Positions 7,932 through 15,545 of a stretch of DNA of 22,033 nucleotides are shown here, one piece after another. The notes beneath the pieces are model-generated. The model did not search any database. It was not told where the DNA came from and saw only the letters and a list, made by a program, of their open reading frames with translations. Origin of the DNA: Anaerolineae bacterium (GTDB lineage Bacteria > Chloroflexota > Anaerolineae > JAFGEY01); assembly GCA_016929205.1 (NCBI GenBank), contig JAFGJF010000689.1, forward strand, positions 1 through 22,033, given 5' to 3'. Position 1 is the first letter of the stretch; the number at the start of each line of letters is the position of its first letter. The translations under genes were made by a program, and so were the position numbers.

Positions 7932-10841
7932 ATGAAAACCTCGTCACGTAAGCAACCTAATCGCACGCTGACATCGATCTTGCTGGCCATTGCCGCCCTG
8001 GTCTTGGGGCTGATCGCCCAGAGTTATTTTGCGCACCCGGGCTTGACACACGCCCCGAAACCAACCGACGGACTGATCGTTTACGCGATTGCCGTGATTG
8101 TGTTCGCTTTTGCCGTGGCGCCCACGCCGGCGACCATCGAATGGTCGCGCTTTGAGCAAACCGGCGTCAACGGCAAACGGTTTGCCTGGTTTATGGCCCT
8201 CTTTTGTCCGGCCGGACTGTCGATCATTCTCTCGCTCTTGCTTTTCAGAGAGGAGACAACCGGCCCCGTCAAGTGGATGTTGTACCTGGGAGCGGCGCTG
8301 CTTTTCATCCTCTCGATCCATATATTGACGCTGCCGGCAGCATCCGGCGTCAAAAGACGATTTCATCCCGGTATCGCTGGCGCCGACCTGCTGCTGCTTT
8401 TCTTGATCCTATTGATCGCCGCTTTTTTCCGTCTCTACCGTTTCCGATCGCTGCCCTACGGCTTGTGGTACGACGAAGCTGATAACGGCCTGTGGGCGCG
8501 GCAACTTTTGCAGTACCCTGAGCTCCGCCCCATATATGCACATTCGACGAACCTGCCTGCCCATTTTCTCTACTTGATCGCATTTTCCTTCCGCCTATTT
8601 GGCGACTCGATGTATGCTATCCGTGCCGTGGCCGTTATGTTTGGCTTGCTGACCGTGGTCGCCGCCTATTTTTGCGGGCGCGAGTTGTTTGGATGGCACG
8701 GCTCGGGTCGCTACATCGGATTGATCCTGGCCTTTACCATTGCTGTCTCGCGTTGGGACGTAAACTGGAGCCGGATCGGCATGCACGGAGTCACAGTGCC
8801 TTTTTTCGAACTGTGGACGGTGGCTGCTTTGCTGCGCGGGCTGCGCACCGGCCGGCTGACGGCGTTTGCGTGGTCGGGAGCCGCGCTGGGGTCAGGCTTG
8901 TGCTTTTACAGCCCGATACGGATCTTTCCAGCCATCATAGGTGGTTTTTTGTTGATCTGGCTTGGCCGGTGGCTGTGGCAGATAGGGCACCGGCATCTTG
9001 GATCGGCGAAAACAATGCTGGGACATATGGTGATGACCTGGGGCACACCCCTGATCTTGTTCTCGCTGGGCGTGCTGATCGTTGTGGCCCCGGTAGCGCA
9101 GTTTGCCCTGGCACAACCCGAACTGTTCTGGGACCGTGCCAAACGGATCTCGATACTCAAAGAGCCTGCCGCGCAGGCTCATCCCATCCAGGCTGTGCTC
9201 ACAAACACGGCCAAGCATTTGCTCATGTTCAATTATCAGGGTGATCCAAACGGACGGCACAATCTGCCCGGGCTGGCGATGTTGGACCGGATAAGCGGGG
9301 TGCTGTTTGTGCTCGGTGCGATTATCTGCCTGTTTCGCTGGCGCGATCTACGTTCTATACTCGTGATCCTGTGGCTGCTCGTCCCGCTCAGCGGCGGCAT
9401 CTTTTCGGTGAGTTTCGAGGCTCCGCAGTCGTTGCGATCTATCGGCGCGCTGCCGGCAGCATACATCCTGGTCTGTTTCACATGCGAGTGGTTTGCTACT
9501 GAATGGCAGCGCGTCTTTGGGCCCGGTAGCAAAAGGCATCTGAGATCGATCGTTTTTTTGCTGCTGGTGGCGATCGGACTATCCGAAGGCATCACCTATT
9601 TTCACATCTGGGCTCACGATTTCACGTCCTGGGCTGCGTTCAACCCGGCAGAGACACACATGGCCCAGGACATCAATCGATACCAGGCGCAATACGATCT
9701 GCGTTTTGATCCGTTGCTGACAGCGCACCTGGCAACGCGGTACCTGGCACCCGACTACCAGGTCTATCGCCATTTTGACCCGGCTATGGCTTTTCCCATC
9801 CAGAACACGGACAAAGAAGGGGTATTGTTTTTCATCGCCCCCGATACAAATGTTGTCCGAGACGACGCTAAACGCCTTTACCCCGACGTCCAAATTGAGA
9901 CATTCGACCATTCCGGCAGCGATCGCACCGTCCTGTTCAAGTACATTTTCGATCGTGAGGCCATCACCTCCGTGCAGGGGTTGGATGCCAGCTATAGTTC
10001 GCTGCAAAGCGGCGAGATGAGCGCTCATCGCCGGGTCGATGCGACAATTGACTTTGATTGGCAGGACGAACCGCCGGTCGCATACCCGCTTCAAGCCGTC
10101 TGGACAGGAGGATTGTTTGCACCACAGTATGGAACGTACACCCTGCACGTCGATGCACCGGGAGACGTGTTGATGACGCTGGATGGACAAACGCTTTTCA
10201 GCGGAAGAGGCATCCAGAACAAACAGATCGTGATCGCCCAGGGCGTCCATGCCCTGTACCTCGACTGCCGGCTCGACGAACCGGGGCCGGTGCGCCTGAT
10301 GTGGATCGTGCCCTGGGATAACCCGGACACACCGGCGTTATCCCCCGTGCCTCCAGATGCGCTGTACCGCTCCTCATGGCCGATCAACGGCCTGGTCGGG
10401 CGATTCTATGCCCAGGCCAACCTGGAAAGCGATCTGGTAAACGCGCCGGACATCGTCCGTATCGATCGCCAGATCGCCCACTATTTCCACTTTTTGCCTC
10501 TACCCAGGCCCTATGTCGTCGAGTGGCGCGGGCAGCTGCTGGCCCCGGTAGATGGCACCTATCAACTGGGCATCAAAGCCGTCTCGTCGGCCGTTTTGCA
10601 CGTGGACGGCGAACGCGTGCTCCAGTCTGACGCGCCGGGACAATACATGGACATAGAGCGATACCTGTCCGGCGGCCCACACGATATTTCGATCCGCTTT
10701 TTTGACAACCAGGATCGATCCCAAATCTATTTATACTGGCAAGTGCCCGGCAGCGAAGGCATTGAACTGGTGCCGCCGGAAGCGTTGTTTCTGCCCCAGG
10801 ACGGAGCGTGGTGGGATGGTGAAAGCGGGGAGGTGCAATGA
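7932..10841 (+). CDS. GT39/PMT-like membrane glycosyltransferase with two C-terminal PA14-like domains
   Basis: A protein of 969 residues from the ATG at 7932, chosen because the putative promoter makes more upstream starts unlikely. Several hydrophobic segments form the PMT/GT39-type region; the first external loop contains LPYGLWYDEADNGLWARQ with the catalytic-type Asp-Glu at about residue 180. After about residue 600 the protein becomes soluble. Two PA14-like beta modules follow, at about 715-800 (GGLFAPQYGTYTLHVDAPGD, with LDGQTLFSG) and 818-969 (GLVGRFYAQ, APVDGTYQLGIKA, LHVDGERVLQS). PA14 domains commonly bind carbohydrate on the outer surface, fitting a sugar-handling enzyme or acceptor recognition. 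The stop overlaps the SucC-like start as ATGA, and the GGGAGG ribosome site of that gene lies in this coding end, so the two are translationally coupled, which is unexpected for a membrane glycosyltransferase. Confidence 0.82.
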   Translation: MKTSSRKQPNRTLTSILLAIAALVLGLIAQSYFAHPGLTHAPKPTDGLIVYAIAVIVFAFAVAPTPATIEWSRFEQTGVNGKRFAWFMALFCPAGLSIILSLLLFREETTGPVKWMLYLGAALLFILSIHILTLPAASGVKRRFHPGIAGADLLLLFLILLIAAFFRLYRFRSLPYGLWYDEADNGLWARQLLQYPELRPIYAHSTNLPAHFLYLIAFSFRLFGDSMYAIRAVAVMFGLLTVVAAYFCGRELFGWHGSGRYIGLILAFTIAVSRWDVNWSRIGMHGVTVPFFELWTVAALLRGLRTGRLTAFAWSGAALGSGLCFYSPIRIFPAIIGGFLLIWLGRWLWQIGHRHLGSAKTMLGHMVMTWGTPLILFSLGVLIVVAPVAQFALAQPELFWDRAKRISILKEPAAQAHPIQAVLTNTAKHLLMFNYQGDPNGRHNLPGLAMLDRISGVLFVLGAIICLFRWRDLRSILVILWLLVPLSGGIFSVSFEAPQSLRSIGALPAAYILVCFTCEWFATEWQRVFGPGSKRHLRSIVFLLLVAIGLSEGITYFHIWAHDFTSWAAFNPAETHMAQDINRYQAQYDLRFDPLLTAHLATRYLAPDYQVYRHFDPAMAFPIQNTDKEGVLFFIAPDTNVVRDDAKRLYPDVQIETFDHSGSDRTVLFKYIFDREAITSVQGLDASYSSLQSGEMSAHRRVDATIDFDWQDEPPVAYPLQAVWTGGLFAPQYGTYTLHVDAPGDVLMTLDGQTLFSGRGIQNKQIVIAQGVHALYLDCRLDEPGPVRLMWIVPWDNPDTPALSPVPPDALYRSSWPINGLVGRFYAQANLESDLVNAPDIVRIDRQIAHYFHFLPLPRPYVVEWRGQLLAPVDGTYQLGIKAVSSAVLHVDGERVLQSDAPGQYMDIERYLSGGPHDISIRFFDNQDRSQIYLYWQVPGSEGIELVPPEALFLPQDGAWWDGESGEVQ

Positions 10842-11989
10842 AGCTGCACGAATATCAGGCTCAGCGTATTTTGACCCGCTACGGCGTGCCCGTACCCGGC
10901 GGCAAAGTAGCAGACTCGGTCAATGAGGTGCGCCAGATTGCCGAGCAACTGGGCAACCGGGTTGTGCTCAAAGCACAGGTGCTGACCGGCGGGCGTGGGC
11001 GGGCGGGCGGCGTTCGCCTGGTGGACAATGCTGCTGAAGCAGAAAAACTGGCCGGCACCGTATTTGGCCTCGACATTCACGGTTACACGGTTTCCAGGAT
11101 CCTGGTCAACGAAGCGATTGACATTGAACGCGAGGTATACCTCGGCATTGCCCTGGATCGTTATGCCGGGCAGCCAGTCGTCCTGGCCTCGGCAGAAAGC
11201 GATGTCGAGATCGAACAAGTCGCGCGCGACACCCCGGAACGCGTGCAGCGTATCCACATCGATCCCCTCCTCGGGTTGCGCGCCTACCAGGTGCGCGAAT
11301 TGGCGTACAACATCGGCCTGGAACGCGAGTTGTCTCCCGAATTCGTATCGATCGCCATCGGGCTCTATCGCGCTTTTATGGATAACGATGCCTTGCTGGT
11401 CGAGATCAACCCGCTGGCGGTTTGTGCCAACGGGCGGATGGTCAGCGTGGACGCTCAGATGATCGTCGATGATAACGCGCTCTTTCGCCATCCCGACCTG
11501 GCCAGTATGCGCGATGAAACCCAGGAAACGTGGGCCAAACAACTGGCGCGCCGCTACTCGATCGATTACGTCAGCCTGGGAGGAAACGTCGCCTGTCTGG
11601 CCAACGGCGCAGGATTGGCTATGGCGACAATGGACCTGCTGCGTGTATACGACGCCCGTCCATCCAGTTTTATCGATTTCGGCAGCGGCCCAAAAGCAGA
11701 GCGTGTGCGTGTCGCCTTGCAGCTCGCGCTCGTCAACCGGCCGCGCGCGCTGCTGATTAGCGTTTTCGGTGGGGTCACCAGTTGCGACGAGGTCGCACGG
11801 GGCATTTTGATGGCCCGCGACACGTTACCACTGTCCACACCGGTGGTAGTATGCCTCGCTGGGTGGAATGCCGAACAGGGATGTGAAATGCTAAAACAGT
11901 CTGGCATTCACGTTGCCGATTCTTCAATCGGCGCGGTAGAAAAGGTGGTCGAACTCGTTCAGCGATCGCCAGGAGGGATTCAGAGATGA
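10838..11989 (+). CDS. SucC-like ADP-forming acyl-CoA synthetase, beta subunit
   Basis: The 383-residue product matches the SucC family over its full length (E. coli SucC is 388). The N-terminal ATP-grasp domain starts MKLHEYQAQRIL and contains KAQVLTGGRGRAGGV, the nucleotide-binding loop; the metal/nucleotide segment LLVEINPLAV follows, then the C-terminal ligase domain with NGAGLAMATMD and SVFGGVTSCDEVA. The family joins a carboxylic acid to CoA, with ATP and a phosphohistidine on the alpha subunit. Substrate-region differences are visible: FIDFGSGPKAERV where succinyl-CoA synthetases have LDVGGGATKERV, and CLAGWNAEQG instead of RLEGNNAELG. I therefore do not assign succinate with confidence; another dicarboxylate or organic acid is possible. 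It overlaps both neighbours by ATGA and is coupled to the SucD-like subunit. Confidence 0.85.
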   Translation: MKLHEYQAQRILTRYGVPVPGGKVADSVNEVRQIAEQLGNRVVLKAQVLTGGRGRAGGVRLVDNAAEAEKLAGTVFGLDIHGYTVSRILVNEAIDIEREVYLGIALDRYAGQPVVLASAESDVEIEQVARDTPERVQRIHIDPLLGLRAYQVRELAYNIGLERELSPEFVSIAIGLYRAFMDNDALLVEINPLAVCANGRMVSVDAQMIVDDNALFRHPDLASMRDETQETWAKQLARRYSIDYVSLGGNVACLANGAGLAMATMDLLRVYDARPSSFIDFGSGPKAERVRVALQLALVNRPRALLISVFGGVTSCDEVARGILMARDTLPLSTPVVVCLAGWNAEQGCEMLKQSGIHVADSSIGAVEKVVELVQRSPGGIQR

Positions 11990-12855
11990 GCATCTTGGTA
12001 GATCGAGACACACGGTTGTTGGTGCAGGGGATCACCACGGATAAAGGACACGCTTGTACCGAGCGCATGCTGGCCAATGGCACTCAGGTCGTTGCCGGTG
12101 TCGCCGAAGGGCAGGGCGGGATGTGGGTCGCTGGCGTGCCGGTCTTTGATTCGGCCAAGGAAGCGATAGCGGCGACCAACGCCAACGCATCGGTGTTGTG
12201 TATGCCCGCCGATCAGGTATGTGAAGGGTTATTAGAAGAAATCGATGCCGGATTAGAGCTGATCATATGCCTCACGCCTTCCGTGCCGGTCCGGGATATG
12301 GTCCTGGTGCGCGCTTATATCAGAGACAGGCCGCTGCATCTGATTGGCCCCGACAGCGTGGGCGCATTTACGCCCGGCGAATGCCTGGCCGGCGTCATTT
12401 CGGAACAGATCCTCACACCAGGAAAGGTAGGCGTCGTCTCGCGCAGCGGGTCGTTGACCTACGAAGTAACGTGGCAACTGACGTCGGCGGGATTGGGCCA
12501 GTCTACGGTTGTCTGTATCGGCAGCGGATTGATCGTTGGAATCAGCATTGCCGACGTGCTGGCTATGTTTGAGGACGACCCGGTCACCGAACAGGTGGTC
12601 ATCATCGGCGAAATCGGCGGGCAGGAAGAAGGCATGGCCGCCAATTTCGTGCGCGACCACATGAGCAAACCCGTGGTCGCGTTTGTCGCCGGAAAAACGT
12701 CTCCGCCGGGACGCAGAATGGGACATGCCGGCGCCGTCGTCGAAGGATATGCCGGCAGCGCCCAGTCCAAGATGGAAGCATTTGAACGCGCCGGGGCTTA
12801 CGTGGCACAGACAATCGCCCAGATCCCCGAATTACTGGAAAGGAATGTCCTATGA
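11986..12855 (+). CDS. SucD-like acyl-CoA synthetase, alpha subunit (divergent)
   Basis: A 289-residue partner of the preceding SucC-like subunit, the normal SucD length. The phosphorylated active-site His is present in GRRMGHAGAVVEGYAGSA (His247), as are KVGVVSRSGSLTYE and VIIGEIGGQEEGMA. Differences from typical SucD are notable: the CoA-binding GFTGSQGT-type loop reads GITTDKGHA, the NCPG motif reads DSVG (about residues 122-125), and the IGGDPIPG segment reads IGSGLIVG. The chemistry (His phosphorylation, acyl-phosphate, CoA) is probably retained while CoA or acid contacts have changed. A good AGGAGG ribosome site precedes the start and the ATGA overlaps couple it to both neighbours. It could be a paralogue for malate or another acid, but I cannot name the substrate. 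Confidence 0.83.
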   Translation: MSILVDRDTRLLVQGITTDKGHACTERMLANGTQVVAGVAEGQGGMWVAGVPVFDSAKEAIAATNANASVLCMPADQVCEGLLEEIDAGLELIICLTPSVPVRDMVLVRAYIRDRPLHLIGPDSVGAFTPGECLAGVISEQILTPGKVGVVSRSGSLTYEVTWQLTSAGLGQSTVVCIGSGLIVGISIADVLAMFEDDPVTEQVVIIGEIGGQEEGMAANFVRDHMSKPVVAFVAGKTSPPGRRMGHAGAVVEGYAGSAQSKMEAFERAGAYVAQTIAQIPELLERNVL

Positions 12856-13928
12856 GCACGCTGTTCCAACCCATCAAGATCGGGACGTTAGACGTTAAAA
12901 ACCGTTTTGTCCGCTCGGCAACGGCCGAATCTTTGAGCGATGAGCGCGGTCACCCGCTGCCCGAGCTAGCGGATATGTACTGCGCGCTGGCAAAAGGCGG
13001 CGTGGGGCTGATCGTCACCGGGCACGCGTACGTCGATCCGGGCGGACGGTGTCACAGAAAAATGGCCGGCATCTATAGCGACGACTTGATTCCCGACTGG
13101 AGCAAGGTAACGGATGCCGTGCACGAGTCCGGCGGCAAAATCGCCATCCAGATCAACCACGGCGGGCGGCAGTGCGCGCCGGACGCGGTGGACGGGCCGC
13201 TGCTGGCCCCGTCACCGCTGCCGGTGAAACAGGATGGGCCGCGCCCCGTGGAATTGAGCGAGCGCGACATTCGCGGCCTGATTCGCGCCTACGCGCTGGC
13301 CGCCGGGCGAGCCAAGGAAGCCGGCTTTGACGCAGTGCAGTTGCACGGCGCGCACGGCTATCTGATCCACAGCTTTAACTCGCCGGCAAGCAACTGGCGG
13401 CACGACGGTTGGGGCGGCACGCCGGCCCGGCGCTTGCGTTTCCTGGAAGAGATATCGGCCGCCGTGCGCGACGTCGTCGGCGATGACTATCCGCTGTTGA
13501 TCAAGCTGGGCACCATCGATTTTGTCCGCGATGGGATGACGGATCAAGATGGCGTCGAGATTGTCCGCCACCTGCGCGACATGGGCCTCGACGCGGTCGA
13601 GATCAGCGGCGGGATCGGCGAAGGAAACACGCGCAAAGGCATCCGCAGCCGCGAGGACGAGGCTTATTTTCTGCCCATCGCCCGCAAGGCGCGCTACGTG
13701 ACCGACCTGCCGATGATGCTCGTCGGCGGCATGCGCTCCAAAGAATTGATGGAGCAGATCCTGGAGGAAGGCTCAGCCGACATGATCTCGCTGTGCCGCC
13801 CCTTGATCCGCGAGCCGGACCTGCCGAACCGCTTTCGTGATGGGCAAGACCGGGCGACGTGCATTTCCTGCAGCCAGTGCTGGCCGCGAGAGGGTGAATT
13901 GGGGGTCTCGTGCCACTATCTGCAATGA
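12852..13928 (+). CDS. Old Yellow Enzyme-type NADH:flavin oxidoreductase with C-terminal Cys cluster
   Basis: A 358-residue FMN-dependent TIM-barrel of the OYE/2,4-dienoyl-CoA-reductase type. The N-terminus LFQPIKIGTLDVKNRFVRSA is the family signature, followed by NHGGRQ and DAVQLHGAHGYLIHSFNSP with SNWRHDGWGGTPARRLRFLEE, where FMN and substrate contacts lie. The C-terminus carries C337-x2-C340-x2-C343-x10-C354 (CISCSQCWPREGELGVSC), the spacing expected for a 4Fe-4S cluster in the dienoyl-CoA/enoate reductase branch. Length fits a single-domain enzyme without the NADPH-binding domain of larger members, so an electron donor would have to be supplied separately. It ends the ATGA-linked operon after the acyl-CoA synthetase subunits, suggesting reduction of the CoA ester or its acid (inference). 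The substrate is not determinable from the sequence. Confidence 0.85.
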   Translation: MSTLFQPIKIGTLDVKNRFVRSATAESLSDERGHPLPELADMYCALAKGGVGLIVTGHAYVDPGGRCHRKMAGIYSDDLIPDWSKVTDAVHESGGKIAIQINHGGRQCAPDAVDGPLLAPSPLPVKQDGPRPVELSERDIRGLIRAYALAAGRAKEAGFDAVQLHGAHGYLIHSFNSPASNWRHDGWGGTPARRLRFLEEISAAVRDVVGDDYPLLIKLGTIDFVRDGMTDQDGVEIVRHLRDMGLDAVEISGGIGEGNTRKGIRSREDEAYFLPIARKARYVTDLPMMLVGGMRSKELMEQILEEGSADMISLCRPLIREPDLPNRFRDGQDRATCISCSQCWPREGELGVSCHYLQ

Positions 13929-14013
13929 AAAGATGTTTTACGATGTAGAGCAGTTTTCCATAATTGCCATAAACAGCCCAAAATCGGTATGACCGAATCT
14001 CAAGCTCATCGCA

Positions 14014-14042
14014 TTGACAACCTGACTTGGTTGTGCTAGAAT
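14014..14042 (+). promoter_or_regulatory. Near-consensus sigma-70 promoter for the CNB/selenoprotein pair
   Basis: TTGACA (14014-14019) and TAGAAT (14037-14042) are 17 bp apart. The first box is perfect and the second matches five of six. The predicted start near 14049 leaves a 5' leader of about 52 nt before the GTG/ATG start. The 85 nt between the OYE stop and this promoter show no other clear element. Confidence 0.72.
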
Positions 14043-14100
14043 AGCCCAAGAACCACCACTTTGCATTTAGCTGCTCTGTTCAGTAGAAACGAGGTCGTGA

Positions 14101-14541
14101 GTGATGGCGGCAAACACCCAAGAAACCATTAATTTCCTGACCAAGGTGCCGCTTTTTCGCAACCTGAAAAAACGCCAGCTCGAGGCTGTGGCCAAGCAGG
14201 TTGCCGCGCAGGATTACGAGGCGGGACAAGAGATTGTCACCCAGGGCAAGGGCGGCGCCGGGCTCTTTATCGTCATCTCGGGCGGCGCGCAGGCGATCCA
14301 CATGCGCCCCGATGGCACCCAAGCCATGGTCAACGTCTTTGAATCCACCGACTTTTTTGGCGAACTGGCCCTGTTGAGCGAAGGCCCGCGCACGGCAACA
14401 GTCATCGCCACCGAGCCGACACAATGCCTGATCTTGACCCGCTGGAATTTCCTTTCGGTATTGCGCAACGATGCCGATATGGCGATCTCGATCCTGGAAG
14501 AGATCGCCGATCGTTTCCGCATCACATTGGGCGTGTTGTAA
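14101..14541 (+). CDS. Stand-alone cyclic nucleotide-binding (CNB) domain protein
   Basis: A 146-residue protein made of a single CNB (Crp/cAMP-receptor-type) domain, without a DNA-binding or kinase module. It opens with FLTKVPLFRNLKKRQLEAVA, the usual helical lead-in, followed by the beta-barrel segments GQEIVTQGKGGAGLFIVISG and the phosphate-binding cassette FFGELALLSEGPRTATVIA at about residues 85-103, including the Gly-Glu and the Arg expected to contact the cyclic phosphate. It can therefore probably bind cAMP or cGMP (inference). The start is GTG at 14101 or ATG at 14104; both follow GAGG at 14091-14094, and I leave the choice open. The stop is only 7 nt from the selenoprotein start, so the two are probably one transcript and may act together, for example as a regulatory subunit. 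Confidence 0.85.
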   Translation: MMAANTQETINFLTKVPLFRNLKKRQLEAVAKQVAAQDYEAGQEIVTQGKGGAGLFIVISGGAQAIHMRPDGTQAMVNVFESTDFFGELALLSEGPRTATVIATEPTQCLILTRWNFLSVLRNDADMAISILEEIADRFRITLGVL

Positions 14542-14548
14542 CCATTCA

Positions 14549-15433
14549 ATGGCGGTAGACAGTTTCAAGTACTTGCCACGCATGATCGCTGCATTCTACC
14601 AAATGAGCGATCGCCGGCCCCAACTACCCATTCCCTGGACGCCGCTACCCTGCCCCCTGCCCGAGTGCACCTTTGGCCTGGTCACGTCGGGCGGCCTGTA
14701 CCACCAAGGGATCGAACCGCCGTTCGACGTGGAACGTGAAAAACGAGACCCGGCATGGGGCGATCCAACTTACCGCCGGTTGCCTGCCGGCATCCACCCC
14801 GCCGACGTGGGCGTCAGCCACCTGCACCTCAACACGCAGGACATCTGCGAGGATTTTAACATCCTGCTGCCGATCACCCGCTTCCAGGAACTGCACGCCA
14901 CAGGCGAGATCGGCAGCCTGGCCCGGCACGCCTACTCGTTTATGGGCTATCAGGGTTTCCCGGCGGACACAACCGAATGGGAAAAGACCTATGGCCCGCG
15001 GGTGGTACAAGACCTTTTAGCCGAGAACGTGGACTGCGTGCTGCTCACCCCCGCTTGACCGGACTGCGCCGCCAACGTGCCCGTGCTGGCACGCACGCTA
15101 GAAGCCGCCGGTCTGGTCACGATCCTGGTCACCAATATGCCCTTTTGGGCGGAAAAAATCGGCGTGCCGCGCACGCTGGCCGTCGAGTTTCCCTTTGGCC
15201 ATACGCTGGGGCAGCCGAACGATCCGGCGCAGCAGATGCGCGTCATTCGCCAGGCGCTGCACGTCCTGAAAACGGCATCCGCGTCCGGCGAGATTGTCCA
15301 CTCGTTGGAGACGTGGCCCGTCCCGGTCAAAGAAGCGCTTGCAGCCTGGCAGCCGGACACACCCTCGCCCATCATTCAAATCATGGCCCCCAACATCCGC
15401 GAGATGTTGCGGAAGCGGCGTAAAAGGACATAG
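14549..15433 (+). CDS. GrdB-family (glycine/sarcosine/betaine reductase selenoprotein B-like) selenoprotein with in-frame UGA, Sec170
   Basis: A continuous 294-codon frame from ATG 14549 to the TAG stop at 15433, interrupted only by TGA at 15056-15058 (codon 170). The halves join to one homologous protein. Before the TGA it has DSFKYLPRMIAAFYQMSDRR, IPWTPLPCPLPECTFGLVTS, SHLHLNTQDICEDFNILLP and YSFMGYQGFP; after it, PDCAANVPVLARTLEAAGL, EFPFGHTLGQP and an AL-rich tail. The site reads VLLTPA-U-PDC, i.e. U-x-x-C, where relatives of this GrdB-like family have U or C. The residue is the redox nucleophile of the family. Both halves read well as protein, so translation past the TGA is much likelier than two genes. 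A hairpin is correctly placed after the UGA (see separate feature). The true start is the ATG 7 nt after the CNB gene, not the more upstream in-frame codons inside it. Substrate unknown; the short single-gene form need not be part of a glycine reductase. Confidence 0.87.
15056..15093 (+). promoter_or_regulatory. UGA selenocysteine codon and SECIS-like hairpin
   Basis: After the UGA (15056-15058) a 6-bp hairpin forms, C-GUGCC (15076-15081) paired with GGCAC-G (15088-15093), with apical loop CGUGCU. The loop has a G at its second position, 15083, with 24 nt between the UGA and that G. Bacterial SECIS elements typically have a G among the first loop bases at about 16-37 nt from the UGA. Fit is by eye; no folding energy was computed. 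Confidence 0.65.
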
Positions 15434-15545
15434 CACCGACGCCGCAGGAAAACGCTTCACAGGAGCCGAGGCATCGACCGGATCACATCTCGTCGTTACC
15501 AACCGCTAAAACCTCGAATCCGCCAAGCACCAAGATTGCACAAGC

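Noticed and set aside
1093..14614. Scattered GCGATCGC octamers resembling HIP1
   Set aside because: Only a few copies were seen by eye; not clearly above expectation in a CG/GATC-rich sequence without a count.
15077..15433. Separate small gene starting at GTG 15077
   Set aside because: It is in the same frame as the upstream part and has homology-like continuity across the UGA; it is the C-terminal half of the selenoprotein, not a gene of its own.
15415..15445. Hairpin GCGGCGT / ACGCCGC at the end of the selenoprotein gene, possible terminator
   Set aside because: Only a 7-bp stem with a 17-nt loop that contains the stop codon, and no T-run follows.
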